Positions 46,134-56,370 of a stretch of 64,000 nt of DNA are shown here, one piece after another. The notes below the pieces were generated by a model, which did not search any database, was not told where the DNA came from, and saw only the letters and a program-made list of their open reading frames with translations. Location of the stretch: the NCBI GenBank assembly GCA_030844895.1, contig CM061228.1, positions 37,448,626 through 37,512,625 on the forward strand, written 5' to 3'. The DNA is from Ambrosia x helenae. Its lineage: Eukaryota > Streptophyta > Magnoliopsida > Asterales > Asteraceae. The position numbers and the translations under genes are program-made. The number at the start of each line of letters is the position of its first letter. Position 1 is the first letter of the stretch.

Positions 46134-47411
46134 GAGCCGCGTCCTAAACGCCAGCGCCCAACGACTGATGGTGCAGGTATCGCATCATCATCAACTTCTT
46201 CTTCGCAAGTAGGAGGTCCCTCGCAGCGCCAGTCATCCTATCGCGCATCAATGTTGCGCTCCAGATGCATTTATGCAGCTGCTGTGCACTCTGTACATAT
46301 GGATGTTGCTGCGGTAAATTCCCCAGCTTCGTTGCAGCCGCCTGAGGATCTGGGCACATGTACTGAGGTGTGTGAATTTTGTGGGGCGTTGTTCTGGCTA
46401 CGCGAACGTTTAACATCCTCTCCATTAAGCGTTCGCCCCAGGTACAACAAGTGTTGCAAGGGTGGCAGAGTGGTCTTACCCTACCCTGCTGATCCTCCTG
46501 CTGTCCTGAAAGCTTTGTTCTTAGATAAGACTTTCTTGCATAATCTCCGCGCATATAACTCTATGTTTTCGATGACGTCTTTTGGCGCTACTGTTGACGA
46601 TGCTGTTAACAACAGTAACGGCCCGTATGTGTTTAAGGTTTCTGGACAGGTATCGCACTGGCTTGGGTCTTTGTGTCCACCGCCTGGTAGGCCACCCAGA
46701 TTTTTACAAATGTACATTTATGACATGGTCAATGAGACTGACAACAGGCTTCGTTTTTTTGCTGGTAGTGACGCTCATCATCTTAGGCCAGAAATTGTCC
46801 AAACTCTTTCCTCTATGTTATCAGAGGTCAATGAGTACGTCCGGTTATTCAAGTCAGCAGCTGAACTGTGTTTACAACCACAGGTTCCAACCTTTGCTAT
46901 AAAACTATATAGTCGTGCCGTTGATCATCGTTACACAAGCCCCGCCACAAACACTCTTGGTGCAATCGTACGAGACGAAAACTTTGATGCCAAATATTTT
47001 GATATAATTATAAGAAGCAAGGATGACACACCCCATAGGGTTAGTAAATTGCATGCCCCTTACATGCCTCTTCAGTACCCGTTACTATTTCCGCGTGGCG
47101 AACAGGGCTGGTCGCCTGAACTCCGCTTATTGGGCGATGCTATGCCTACCACGGAGGATGTGGGTGCTGAGGGTGTTGACGTTACATCCGCTGAAGATGA
47201 TAAGCTTACCGCAATGCTGTTCTACAGTTATCAAATACATGATCGCGCAGATGTTTACACACATCTGCTAAAAGCTTCAAGGTTATTCCAACAATACCTG
47301 GTAGACGCATACATTTGCATCGAGCATTGCCGGTTGGACTACATACGTAAAAATCAACCAGAATTGCGTTCTGAGTTTCTAGAAGGTGTACACGACGCCA
47401 TTCTTTCTTAA
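46134..47411 (+). pseudogene. Helitron Rep protein, N-terminal region
   Basis: Open from about 46134 (a CTTTTAG acceptor precedes it), with ATG at 46251. It contains a cysteine cluster (C41, C44, C68, C69 from that ATG) and the helitron-helicase-like N domain (KLHAPYMPLQYPLLFPRGEQ, KASRLFQQYLVDAYICIEHC, RLDYIRKNQPELRSEFLEGV). It stops at TAA after VHDAILS. Complete proteins continue here for about 200 residues holding the FTCNP and HUH motifs; these are missing. The next ORF resumes with the sequence expected after them. Confidence 0.85.
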
Positions 47412-47443
47412 AAAATGGCATACCCCTTGACAACGGTTTTGTT

Positions 47444-50020
47444 GTGCCTTACAACGTTAATTTGTTGTTACGTTTTGATGCTCACATTAACGTTGAGTAC
47501 TGCGGATGGTCAATGCTAATTAAGTATTTGTTTAAATACATCTCGAAGGGTGCAGACAGAATACAATTCTCGCTCTCTCAAACCAGTAACGCCTCCTCTG
47601 ATGTACCCAACACAGCTAACGTTAGTGTTGATGAAATTTGCAATTACACTGACGCTCACTTTATATGTCCTCATGAGGCCTGTTGGAGGATACTAAGTTT
47701 CCCTATTCATCATAGAAATCCAGCTGTTCAAATATTAGCTGTTCATCTGGAGGGAAAACAAAACATCACTTTCAAGCGTTCTGCACACCTCATAGAGCTC
47801 GCTAGCAATTTAGATGTTGCGAAAACAACGTTAACAGAATGGTTTTCTAACAATAAAAAAGCCTTAGGCGCTGCAACTTCCTCATCTATGCCAAGCCAGG
47901 CTCTTCGCTACGTTGACTATTTAACAAAATATTGTTGGCTACCTAGCAAGAAAAAGTGGCAGCCACGTGTGTCAAAAAGGGCTCCTCCTGTAGGCAGACT
48001 TGCATACGTACATCCTACATGTGGCGAGCTATTTTATCTCAGGCTTTTGCTTAACTATCAGAGGGGTTGTTGCTCATTTTCTGATGTCAGAACTGTAGAT
48101 GGAATTGTTCTGCCAACGTTCAGGGAGGCATGTGAAAAGTTAGGCTTACTAGGAAATGACCAAGAGTGGGCTACTGCAATTTGTGAGGCAGCTGAATGGG
48201 CAACTCCTAAGGAGCTTAGATCACTTTTCGTTTACTTACTTCTCTATTGTGATGTGTCTAATCCTCTTAGATTATGGGAAGAAAATTGGAAGTGTATGTC
48301 CGATGATGTTAGCTACCAGGTAAGATGTATGTTACCTGGCAGCGTGGGTTTGTTGAACGAAACCGATTTAAGACAGTATGTTCTTCATGAACTTGAAACA
48401 ACTTTAAACTCAGGTTCCACCCCTCATACCTTACCTGAATTCGGGTTACCTCTGCCAGATACATCCACAATTTCAATACTGAGGAATACTTTGCTGCTTG
48501 AAGAGAAAAATTATAACAGAGATGCATTGACAATAGAACACGCACAGCTTCACGCCAACCTTCAACCAGAACAACTCGCTATATACAACATTGTCATGGG
48601 CTCAATTAAAACATCGTCCCAGGTTCTCCTATTTATTTATGGTCATGGGGGAACAGGCAAGACATATTTATGGAAAACTTTAATTGCTGCCCTTAGATCC
48701 TGTGGTGAGATAGTGCTTGCGGTTGCAGCCTCTGGTATCGCCTCATTGCTGCTTCCTGCAGGCCGAACTGCACACTCACGCTTTAAAATACCAATTGAAC
48801 TCACTAAAGAGTCTGTGTGCCATATAAAAAAGAAGACAAATCTTTGCCAACTTTTATTAGAGACCACCCTTATAATCTGGGACGAGGCACCGATGAGTGA
48901 TCGTAGATGCTTTGAGTCTCTAGATAAAACTCTTCAAGATCTCACAGGAAATACATCACAACCTTTTGGTGGCAAATCAATTTTGCTAGGCGGTGATTTT
49001 CGCCAAACCTTACCAGTCAAGCCTAAGTGCACAAAGAACGAAATTATCAACTCTTCCCTTCCGAGGTCTTACCTTTGGAAATATCTTCATGTCTACAAAC
49101 TTACTAAAAATATGCGCGTGACAACTGCAGCTACCGCCTCTGCTGACAGAAAACATCTAGAAAGGTTTTCCTCTTGGCTGCTAAAAATTGGGGATGGCGA
49201 AGAAGGTATGCCTTTAGACCCATTGAATCCAGATGCCATGCAAATTCAAATCCCACCTGAATACCTTTTAAACACATCTACAAACAGACTTCATGATTTG
49301 ATACACTTCATCTACGGCGACAACATCTTGTACAACCTGACACCAGCAACAATCGCAGAACGGGCTCTTCTTTGCCCAAAGAATGAAACTGTTGACGAGC
49401 TAAACAGTTTGGTCCAAGAAATTGCTCCTGGTGACTGCACTACATACCTCAGTACAGATTCAATGGTTCCTCATTCCAAAAACGGCGCGGATGCTGATGC
49501 CATGTACCCTGTTGAATACTTAAATGTGCTTACTTTCAGTGGTATCCCAGGTCACTCTTTGAAACTTAAAAAAAACAGCCCTATCATGTTATTGCGCAAC
49601 ATGGACCCAAAAAATGGAATGTGCAACGGCACTAGACTATTAGTCTCGCAACTACTGCCACGAGTCATTGAAGCTAGGGTAATAACCGGGACTTCAATCG
49701 GTCATAGAGTCTATATTCCACGTATTAACTTTGTACATAACTCCAAGGACCTTCCTTTTGTTTTTTCTAGGCGCCAGTTCCCGGTTAAACTTTGTTATGC
49801 AATGACAATAAATAAAAGTCAAGGGCAGTCACTTAAAAAGGTAGGCGTTTATTTACCTGAACCAATTTTTGGCCATGGACAACTCTATGTTGCACTATCA
49901 CGTGCAACATCTCCAAAGTCACTTAAAATAGTAACTACAAACTCTGCGCCTTCCAGCAACACAACACTTAATATCGTCTACAAGGATTTACTGCATGAGA
50001 TTAATGCCGCACAGGTCTAA
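47444..50020 (+). CDS. Helitron Rep C-terminal part and Pif1-type helicase
   Basis: 858 open codons. The start, preceded in frame by KNGIPLDNGFVV (47413-47443), carries Rep motif 3 with both tyrosines (KYLFKY, Y28 and Y32). A superfamily 1B helicase follows: Walker A GHGGTGKT (400-407), Walker B IIWDEA (477-482), GGDFRQTLPV (from 516), and near the C-terminus INKSQGQSL and YVALSRATSP. In Helitrons this motor unwinds DNA during rolling-circle transposition, in cis with the HUH nuclease. Here the ATP-dependent part is intact, but the nuclease lacks motifs 1 and 2. It may still yield a helicase protein from 47444. Confidence 0.85.
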   Translation: MPYNVNLLLRFDAHINVEYCGWSMLIKYLFKYISKGADRIQFSLSQTSNASSDVPNTANVSVDEICNYTDAHFICPHEACWRILSFPIHHRNPAVQILAVHLEGKQNITFKRSAHLIELASNLDVAKTTLTEWFSNNKKALGAATSSSMPSQALRYVDYLTKYCWLPSKKKWQPRVSKRAPPVGRLAYVHPTCGELFYLRLLLNYQRGCCSFSDVRTVDGIVLPTFREACEKLGLLGNDQEWATAICEAAEWATPKELRSLFVYLLLYCDVSNPLRLWEENWKCMSDDVSYQVRCMLPGSVGLLNETDLRQYVLHELETTLNSGSTPHTLPEFGLPLPDTSTISILRNTLLLEEKNYNRDALTIEHAQLHANLQPEQLAIYNIVMGSIKTSSQVLLFIYGHGGTGKTYLWKTLIAALRSCGEIVLAVAASGIASLLLPAGRTAHSRFKIPIELTKESVCHIKKKTNLCQLLLETTLIIWDEAPMSDRRCFESLDKTLQDLTGNTSQPFGGKSILLGGDFRQTLPVKPKCTKNEIINSSLPRSYLWKYLHVYKLTKNMRVTTAATASADRKHLERFSSWLLKIGDGEEGMPLDPLNPDAMQIQIPPEYLLNTSTNRLHDLIHFIYGDNILYNLTPATIAERALLCPKNETVDELNSLVQEIAPGDCTTYLSTDSMVPHSKNGADADAMYPVEYLNVLTFSGIPGHSLKLKKNSPIMLLRNMDPKNGMCNGTRLLVSQLLPRVIEARVITGTSIGHRVYIPRINFVHNSKDLPFVFSRRQFPVKLCYAMTINKSQGQSLKKVGVYLPEPIFGHGQLYVALSRATSPKSLKIVTTNSAPSSNTTLNIVYKDLLHEINAAQV

Positions 50021-50147
50021 ACGATGTTATAACAACGTATATATAGCTATAAATTTTGCACAGACTCATACATATGTGACTGTCATGTTCCATAAACAGT
50101 GTATTTACATCACCTTGCTCTGCACAATTTAATGCAGGTTTTGGGAA

Positions 50148-52262
50148 ATGGAGTCGCCAGGAATATTCGCACTTAGGCCAGAAGGAGACGCACCAGCTAT
50201 TGATATCCGCGTTTTACGAAAATGGATACCAGATTTCCGAGACAATGAACTTCACTTTCTTTTAGTGGATGAACAGGTAACATCATAACAATTAATGTCG
50301 ATTAATAGTATGGTCGCAATATTAGTGTCCAGGTACTAAATTTTAGCTGGTTGTGCTATTTTTTCATAACACTTTTATTAAACCTGCAAGCATTATTTCA
50401 TAATAAATTGGTGCTATTATCTTTATTCTACACTTTATACTAAGTTTTCTCCAAAAAAAAAAAGTTAAAAACTTTTAGAATATATAGAGTAATTTACATC
50501 AACATCCAAACAATTGATTTAATTAATATCTATACAATTTTTCTTTTCCTCTTTTGCTTACAACTATGTTACACTTTACAGGGGGGCGCTATACAGGCGG
50601 TTGTAAAGGGTGGTGAAAGAAAGATTGTCGACCAAAAACTAAAGCTTAACATGTGCTACAACATAGATGGATATGCATGTGTAAAGGCTGATATTTTCAC
50701 TGATAACATATCACACCCTGCAATGATGCGGATTGGATCAGCTACAGTGTTCAGCCCCATACCAGACACAAACCGCATACAAGATTACTACTATGAGTTC
50801 GCCACTCGCGCAAAACTGGATACACAGTCAACGAAAAGCAGACCAATTGTTGGTATGAACCCAAACACGATATCAACTGGTAACGTACTTATTTTAACAC
50901 GGAATATATGTATATATATATGTGTGCATATATATTGCAGACTATATTGGAATCTTACAAGATATGCAAGATAAAATAACAACAGATAACCAACCATATG
51001 TACTGATGCAACTCAGAGACTGCAGGTTTTCACTACTTAATAATTATTAGCGTACAATGTTTGTGCATACTTTATTATTCCTCAAATCTCTCATCACTTT
51101 TGTCAACATTGTTACAGCAACCAGCCGATATCTGTAGCGCTCTGGAATCGCACAATTAGCTCGCCAAAAAAATTCAACAGAGCTGAAATAGACGGCGCAA
51201 AAAAACCTGTTATCATTGGTATTACATCATTGAAAGTTCAAAACTTTCAAGGTAATAAACACATTATGAAATCCATATACTTTAAAATATTTGTTATTTA
51301 CAATCACCATATCACAACATTGTAAAACAGGTACATTACAACTTAAAACAACTAACGCCAGCTATGTTTACCTAAATCCAAAGGCTGTTGAAACAACCCA
51401 GCTTGAGCAACTGTAAGTTCAAAGCAATTATTTAGCTATTTACATTTATTTTTAGAGTTTATATCCCTGTCCTGTAACAAATAACAGGTTCAAAAGTGGA
51501 AGCGCTTGCATGCCAGAATCCATTGTACCAGTTGAAAATAGCATGCCGCTCTCCCAAATCCTACATTTAGATGACAAAAACCTACTGGTTAGTTACAAAA
51601 AAAATCAGCATATTATTTCTTGACACAACACAGAATAACTATACATAAACCACAGGGAAAAAGCTTCACAACTAATGGGTTCATCAGCAACCTGGAAACT
51701 AACAAAGAATGGTACTACACAGCCTGCCCCATGTGCAATCAAACAATATACAAAGAAGGTCAGCGCTGGTTCTGCACACGTGATGGCAAGTCAGCAAAAG
51801 CTAACCACATGTAAGTGTTTAAAACACATCGCAACTCTACCAACCATTACTCACTAATATCGCTTTTCTTTCCGCAGGTACCGAATGTTAGCAACAATAA
51901 CACATGGTCAGGAAAGCATTGAGGCAACGTTCTTTGATCGAGCAGCTAAACAACTGCTGCAATTGCCATGTGACCAATTACTGAATAAACAAAACCCAAT
52001 ACAATCTCTGGAAGAAATAAAAAACAAAGATGCCCAATTTCATATCCAAATAGAAAACGAAAAGAGGAACAACATCATCCGTTGTATCGTCAACAAAGCA
52101 TGCCTCCTTCAAAGTGAAACAGAGGTTGGAACATCAGACACACCTCACCCATCAACACCGGCTCCAAAAGCCCCTGCTGCCGCATCTGTAAGAAGGTCAC
52201 TACTACTAAGTGAAGGTATAGTCACAACCAACACAATACCAATGTACAGAAAAAAAAACTAA
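50148..52262 (+). CDS. RPA1-like gene of Helitron C, eight exons
   Basis: Predicted exons with GT/AG sites and consistent phase: 50148-50276, 50582-50852, 50941-51025, 51118-51251, 51331-51412, 51488-51588, 51656-51810, 51878-52262. ATG gives MESPGIFALRPEG; exon 2 has the OB-fold start (GGAIQAVVKGGERKIVDQKL). Exon 3 has DYIGILQDM, and exon 7 a zinc-ribbon-like ACPMCNQTIY...WFC in which the fourth Cys is not obvious. RPA binds single-stranded DNA; plant Helitrons often carry such copies, thought to help handle ssDNA. Coding seems intact through the stop at 52260. Exon borders are from inspection only. Confidence 0.75.
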
Positions 52263-52487
52263 CTGATGTATCCTGTCTAGATTCCGAGGCAACAGCAGCA
52301 GCAGCAAAAAAGGGCAAGTATCACAACAAGTAAACTACAGTAGGGAGCCCACCCTCGTAGAAGTTAACATCAACTACCAACATTCCACTGTTTTGCATAA
52401 CTCATAGTCTATGTTTTGTAAAATAATAATACATTGCCAAGGTTGTATGTCTTTTTTTTTTCAACCGACTATCAAACTTATGCTTCT

Positions 52488-52521
52488 AAAACGCGCAGCG
52501 CGCGTTTAGTAATACAACTAG
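52488..52521 (+). terminator. Helitron C 3' hairpin and CTAG end
   Basis: Seven-base stem AAACGCG/CGCGTTT with loop CAGCG, then 14 bases to CTAG. This structure marks the end of rolling-circle transfer in Helitrons. Confidence 0.8.
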
Positions 52522-52611
52522 TTATACATTATATATACATATATATATATATAGATATATATATATATATTAAGAATATGATAAAAATAAATTGTTAAAA
52601 ATAATATGCTA

Positions 52612-52688
52612 AGGCCGGGGTTCGAACCCGAGTCCTCAGCCGGTTCCATATACACAACACACACAAACCATCTGCTCCACACCAGCTC
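52612..52688 (-). other. tRNA-like module with Pol III boxes
   Basis: Minus strand: TGTGGAGCAGATGGTTTG (box A-like) and GGGTTCGAACCCC (box B), at the same relative place as 18006-18078 in the other LTR copy. The sequence between the boxes differs greatly between the two. Confidence 0.5.
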
Positions 52689-53287
52689 TTTGTTTTTAAA
52701 CCAACACATATTAATTATATCACCTACTTGATTCTTCACAGTTGACTTGGAAAGTCAACTGTGGAATCAATCAACCATAATTATCCAGCCTTGACTCGTA
52801 AATTGATTGGGAATTGATTAGAAACACGATTACTGGCCTAGAACGAGTCGCATACACATCAATTAACCTTCAATTCTTACCATTTTGATATATAAACGCG
52901 TCAAACATTCATAACAAAGTCAAACTTGCCAATTCGAACATCCAGATCATTACCCTATAAATGGAACCTTGCTGGACCTTCACAACTCGCCATTCACTCT
53001 TTCTCAACCTCTAATTTCTCACAAAAACCTCTGTTCGTGCGTTTTCTGTTTGAATTTTGACTTCGAAGCTTTGACCATTCAATCGTATACAATTAAGCTT
53101 TGTAAGTTTGTTTTCTGATATGGATTTCATTAATCGGCATGTACACGACGTTTACCCTATGGTTAATTAGGTTAACGTTGTGTAAATTGGCCAATTACAA
53201 ATCTAGGGCTCGTAGGTTTATAATTTGGGAAGAACACAATTTCTGTTATGTTATTTATTTTTAATAAACAAGAAACCAACACAACCA

Positions 53288-53362
53288 CCGGTCTGGACCA
53301 AGTGGTTGTGTCTGGTGCCATCCATCTGAACCACGCGGGTTCGATACCCGGCAGTGGCAAAC
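53288..53362 (+). other. tRNA-like module with Pol III boxes
   Basis: TGGACCAAGTGGTTGTG (box A) and GGGTTCGATACCC (box B), matching 18681-18753 in position and orientation. Confidence 0.55.
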
Positions 53363-54905
53363 CTTTTCATTTTTGGTTTTTAGTCAAAAACAATTAAAAT
53401 TAATTATATATATATATAATACTTATATTTTATAAATTCGTTTTAAATTATTAGAACTCTTTTAATAATTCTACAAAAATTATTTTAAGTTAATCTAATG
53501 AAAAAAGTTTAACTTACAATTTTTAGTTTTCAAAAATTTATTTATTTAATATATTTAATAAATAAATCAAGTTTATTCTATTATATTTATAAAATTCTAT
53601 TAAAATATCAAAACAATTTTATAAATTTCCACAAAAATTATTCTGAGTTTATATAACAATAAACTTTTCTGAATTGATTTTTAATTCTGAAAATCATTTA
53701 TTTAATATTTTTAATCAATTTTTGTTAGTTTTAATCATAATTAAATCATAATAAATTCAATTTTTAATATTTTTGCACCAAAATTTTATACAAATTATTT
53801 CTGAATATTTAGAACAGAAATATAAATTTGAAACTAATAATTCTTTAATTTTAGTATTTTTAAATATTAAAGTTAAATCTTGATAATTTGTTATAAATAG
53901 AATTAATATTCTATTTTAAAGAAAATAATTTTGTAAAAATTATTTTTATACTTTAAACACATTATTGTGACCATCTTAAATTTAAATTTTATAAAAAGAT
54001 TTTTGTCTATTTATTTACTAAATTTCTCTCAATTATCAAACATTTTTAATATTAACCATACGAGCATTTATCCCCAAATTCGAAGCCCTAGAACTTATAC
54101 AATTGTAGACTAGATAGACTTAGACATATTTATTACCTTATTATAGGGTGATACTTGACACATTTGGGCAACACCACTATTCAATTTTTCAACAGATATA
54201 ACATTTTGCTAAGGTGAGTCTTACATAGCCCCTTTTCTATTTATCACCATTTTTGGGGTGAAACATGTTACAATATCATTTATGCAATTCAATCATCAAT
54301 GTGTCTATGTGTTTTTCTATGTTGCATTATGTCTTGAACATGACTAGGGTAAGCACAATTCTAGCATAATCATTAACATTGATCAGCCGACGGTATACAT
54401 TGATAGATCTATTGGACTGACAATCCCACCCGGATACGTGCCTCCTACAAAGGTAGCGTGGGTGTTTGTTACTGCAATATAAACGAGTGAACCATGAGCG
54501 TATGGGATGTACCACAATACATCAGTCACAAGGGTTGATTATCAAAACAATGAATTGCACAATACTTCTAGTATGTTTTCACATATGGACTAGATTTGCC
54601 ATGACACATGAATTGCACAACAATTTTATTCGATTATCAAAATCTATGTAATTCTCACCAACTTTTGTTGACCCAAAATATTTTCAACTTAACATGTTTC
54701 AGGTTCTACTTGCTTGAAGATTTGAATTAATGCTTGAAGATGTGTGCATAGTTTTATTCAATTTGATGTACGAATTCTTGTAGAACAATTGTATGTAATT
54801 TATTTAAATCATATAATGAAATTTATTATTTACCATGAGCTACTGAACAATCATCAATACGTGACATCCCGATGTTTCCGCCATCGGTTGGGGTGTTACA
54901 ATTTG

Positions 54906-55628
54906 TGATATCATATAGGGCATGAGGTTGAAACCTTGGAGGTTTTCGGCTGCTGCTACATTGCTGGTTACCATGGGGATGCTCATAGAAGCGTTTCTAG
55001 CCCTGGGAAGTGAATCCATGGCTTGTTCCCACGAAGTGGCTGTCGGTGGTGGGATACTGGTTACCGGTGATTGTAAAATTTGATCCAAGGTGACTTCATG
55101 CCCAAGTGGTGCACCGGTGGTGGCAGCTTGGGTGGTAAACAGTGGGAAGGCAGTAGGACTGGACCTTGCTTCATACCGAGAGGTGGGGAATGTGTTGCTG
55201 GCACCAGCATTACTGCTCCCGAGTAATGATCTGTGATCGTAGGTGGCAGTTAGTGGAGGAGGAGGTCCAGGGGAGAGTGACACCTCCTCTTCCTCGCCAT
55301 AATCTAGCCGGAGACGGACTCCTTTGTCCCTTTCCCTCATGACGTATTGGTTTAAAAGGGATCTGAGCTGCAGGAAGTTTCTTTCCACTCCTTCAGGGGT
55401 GAGATCTATGCGTTGGGGAGTCTGTGCAAGATCAGGGAGAGGAGAAAACACCCCTGAACGAGTGGGGGGTGGAGTTTGCAAGTTTGTCGACCCAGGACGT
55501 GTAGGTGGGGACTGAGTTCTAGCTGGAGTGCCTCCTGGAGTGGAGAAAGACACAGATCTGGCTGGAGAGGTCTGATCCGTGCTTGGAGAGATCTGATTGA
55601 CCTCTTCTTGAGACTCAGGGTCAGACAT
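54906..55628 (-). pseudogene. Tat-lineage gag, N-terminal part
   Basis: ATG at 55628 starts MSDPESQEEVNQISPSTDQT, then a Pro/Ser/Thr-rich region and LRSLLNQYVMRERDKG. The frame is open up to the solo LTR junction at 54905 and continues at 45106. The low-complexity N-terminus and position about 70 bp after the LTR suit a Tat gag. Confidence 0.75.
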
Positions 55629-55676
55629 GGAGAGAGTCGGAGCTACACAACTGATTTTTGTAAAGACAATGGCGTA

Positions 55677-55694
55677 GCCCCACGGTGGGCGCCA
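55677..55694 (-). other. primer binding site of the Tat element
   Basis: On the minus strand TGGCGCCCACCGTGGGGC begins three bases after the 5' LTR. A TGGCGCC start is common in the Tat/Athila group; in Ogre-type elements the primer is described as tRNA-Arg. The exact tRNA here is not checked. Confidence 0.7.
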
Positions 55695-55697
55695 ACT

Positions 55698-56296
55698 TGT
55701 TGCTACAACAAATAACTGCCTAACGTTGGTTCTGAGTCACAGGAAGGGTTTAGGGGTTCAAGGGTTCTGATCTGCCTAACGCAGGTCGTGGTGTCCTTCT
55801 ACGTTGCAAACGTAGAAGGAGTTTCAAGATAATTTTATTATTGCTAATGCTTTTGACTTCTGGTTTGAGATGTACTCGAAACCAGAAAAAGTTATGTTCA
55901 GGATCCAAGTGAAGAGAAATATTCTCTCCACGTGTGAGGACCAAAGGAATAAGAAGTTTCGAGTGTAAGTGATGTGAGATGGTGTGATCAGATCTTGTGA
56001 AGACAGGTCTGATTTATAGAGGGGTGGACTCTCTATTAGAGGAAAGCATATTATCTTGGACCTTGTTGCAACAAAAGGACAATCCACTAATAGCCGGCGA
56101 TGGCTATTGACCTGCGGTCTGTTCAGTGTTGTTACTCCATCAGCAGCTGGTTGTGTTACACGATGAAAAGGTGATGGGACAAGTCATCTTTTTGACTTAG
56201 GATACTCCTTCCTTTTGAACCGTTGAAGCTTTCAACCCTTTAAGCATAGTTCTGTATGTTGTTTATTACTTTTGCTTTGGACTACCCACGTCATCA
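55698..56296 (-). repeat. 5' LTR of the Tat element
   Basis: 599 bp, TGATGACGTGGGTAGTCC to GTTGTAGCAACA on the minus strand. Followed on the plus side by TSD TTAGA. Confidence 0.9.
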
Positions 56297-56370
56297 TTAG
56301 ATAAGAGTAAATACATATATTTTCTCTAAAGTTAATTAAATATAAATCAACTCAAAAAGCCCTTGTTCTA

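Larger units (their letters stand above)
45236..52521 (+). mobile_element. Helitron C with helicase and RPA genes
   Basis: 5' end TCTATATATTTAACGG after A (45235). The 3' end is hairpin AAACGCG/CGCGTTT, then AGTAATACAACTAG ending at 52521 before T. The boundaries agree with where homology to the other solo LTR stops and resumes. It encodes a Rep/helicase split in two frames and an RPA1-like gene, the standard cargo of plant Helitrons. The Rep nuclease core is deleted, so it is probably not autonomous. The first 0.9 kb (45260-46130) has no clear coding region. Confidence 0.85.
45112..54900. mobile_element. solo LTR in Tat gag, split by Helitron C
   Basis: Starts TGTAACATTTCGCG and ends GTTGGGGTGTTACA, flanked by TSD ATTTG (45107-45111 and 54901-54905). 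Left part 45112-45235 and right part 52522-54900 together (about 2.5 kb) match the solo LTR at 17831-20318. No internal domain remains. It shares the two opposite tRNA-like modules. Confidence 0.85.
33956..56296 (-). mobile_element. Ty3/gypsy Tat-lineage retrotransposon with nested insertions
   Basis: LTRs at both ends (TGTTGCTACAAC to CACGTCATCA as read on the plus strand) with TSD TTAGA (33951-33955 and 56297-56301). On the minus strand: 5' LTR, PBS, gag, protease, RT-RNase H, second RNase H, integrase, then a long antisense ORF and the 3' LTR. The extra RNase H and the antisense ORF are traits of the Tat/Ogre/Retand lineage. Total 22.3 kb; about 10.2 kb without the ARID element (2.3 kb) and the solo LTR with Helitron C (9.8 kb). 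Several stops and frameshifts make it defective. Confidence 0.9.

Noticed and set aside
46144..46717. Minus-strand ORFs at 46144-46717
   Set aside because: Antisense shadows of the Helitron Rep region.
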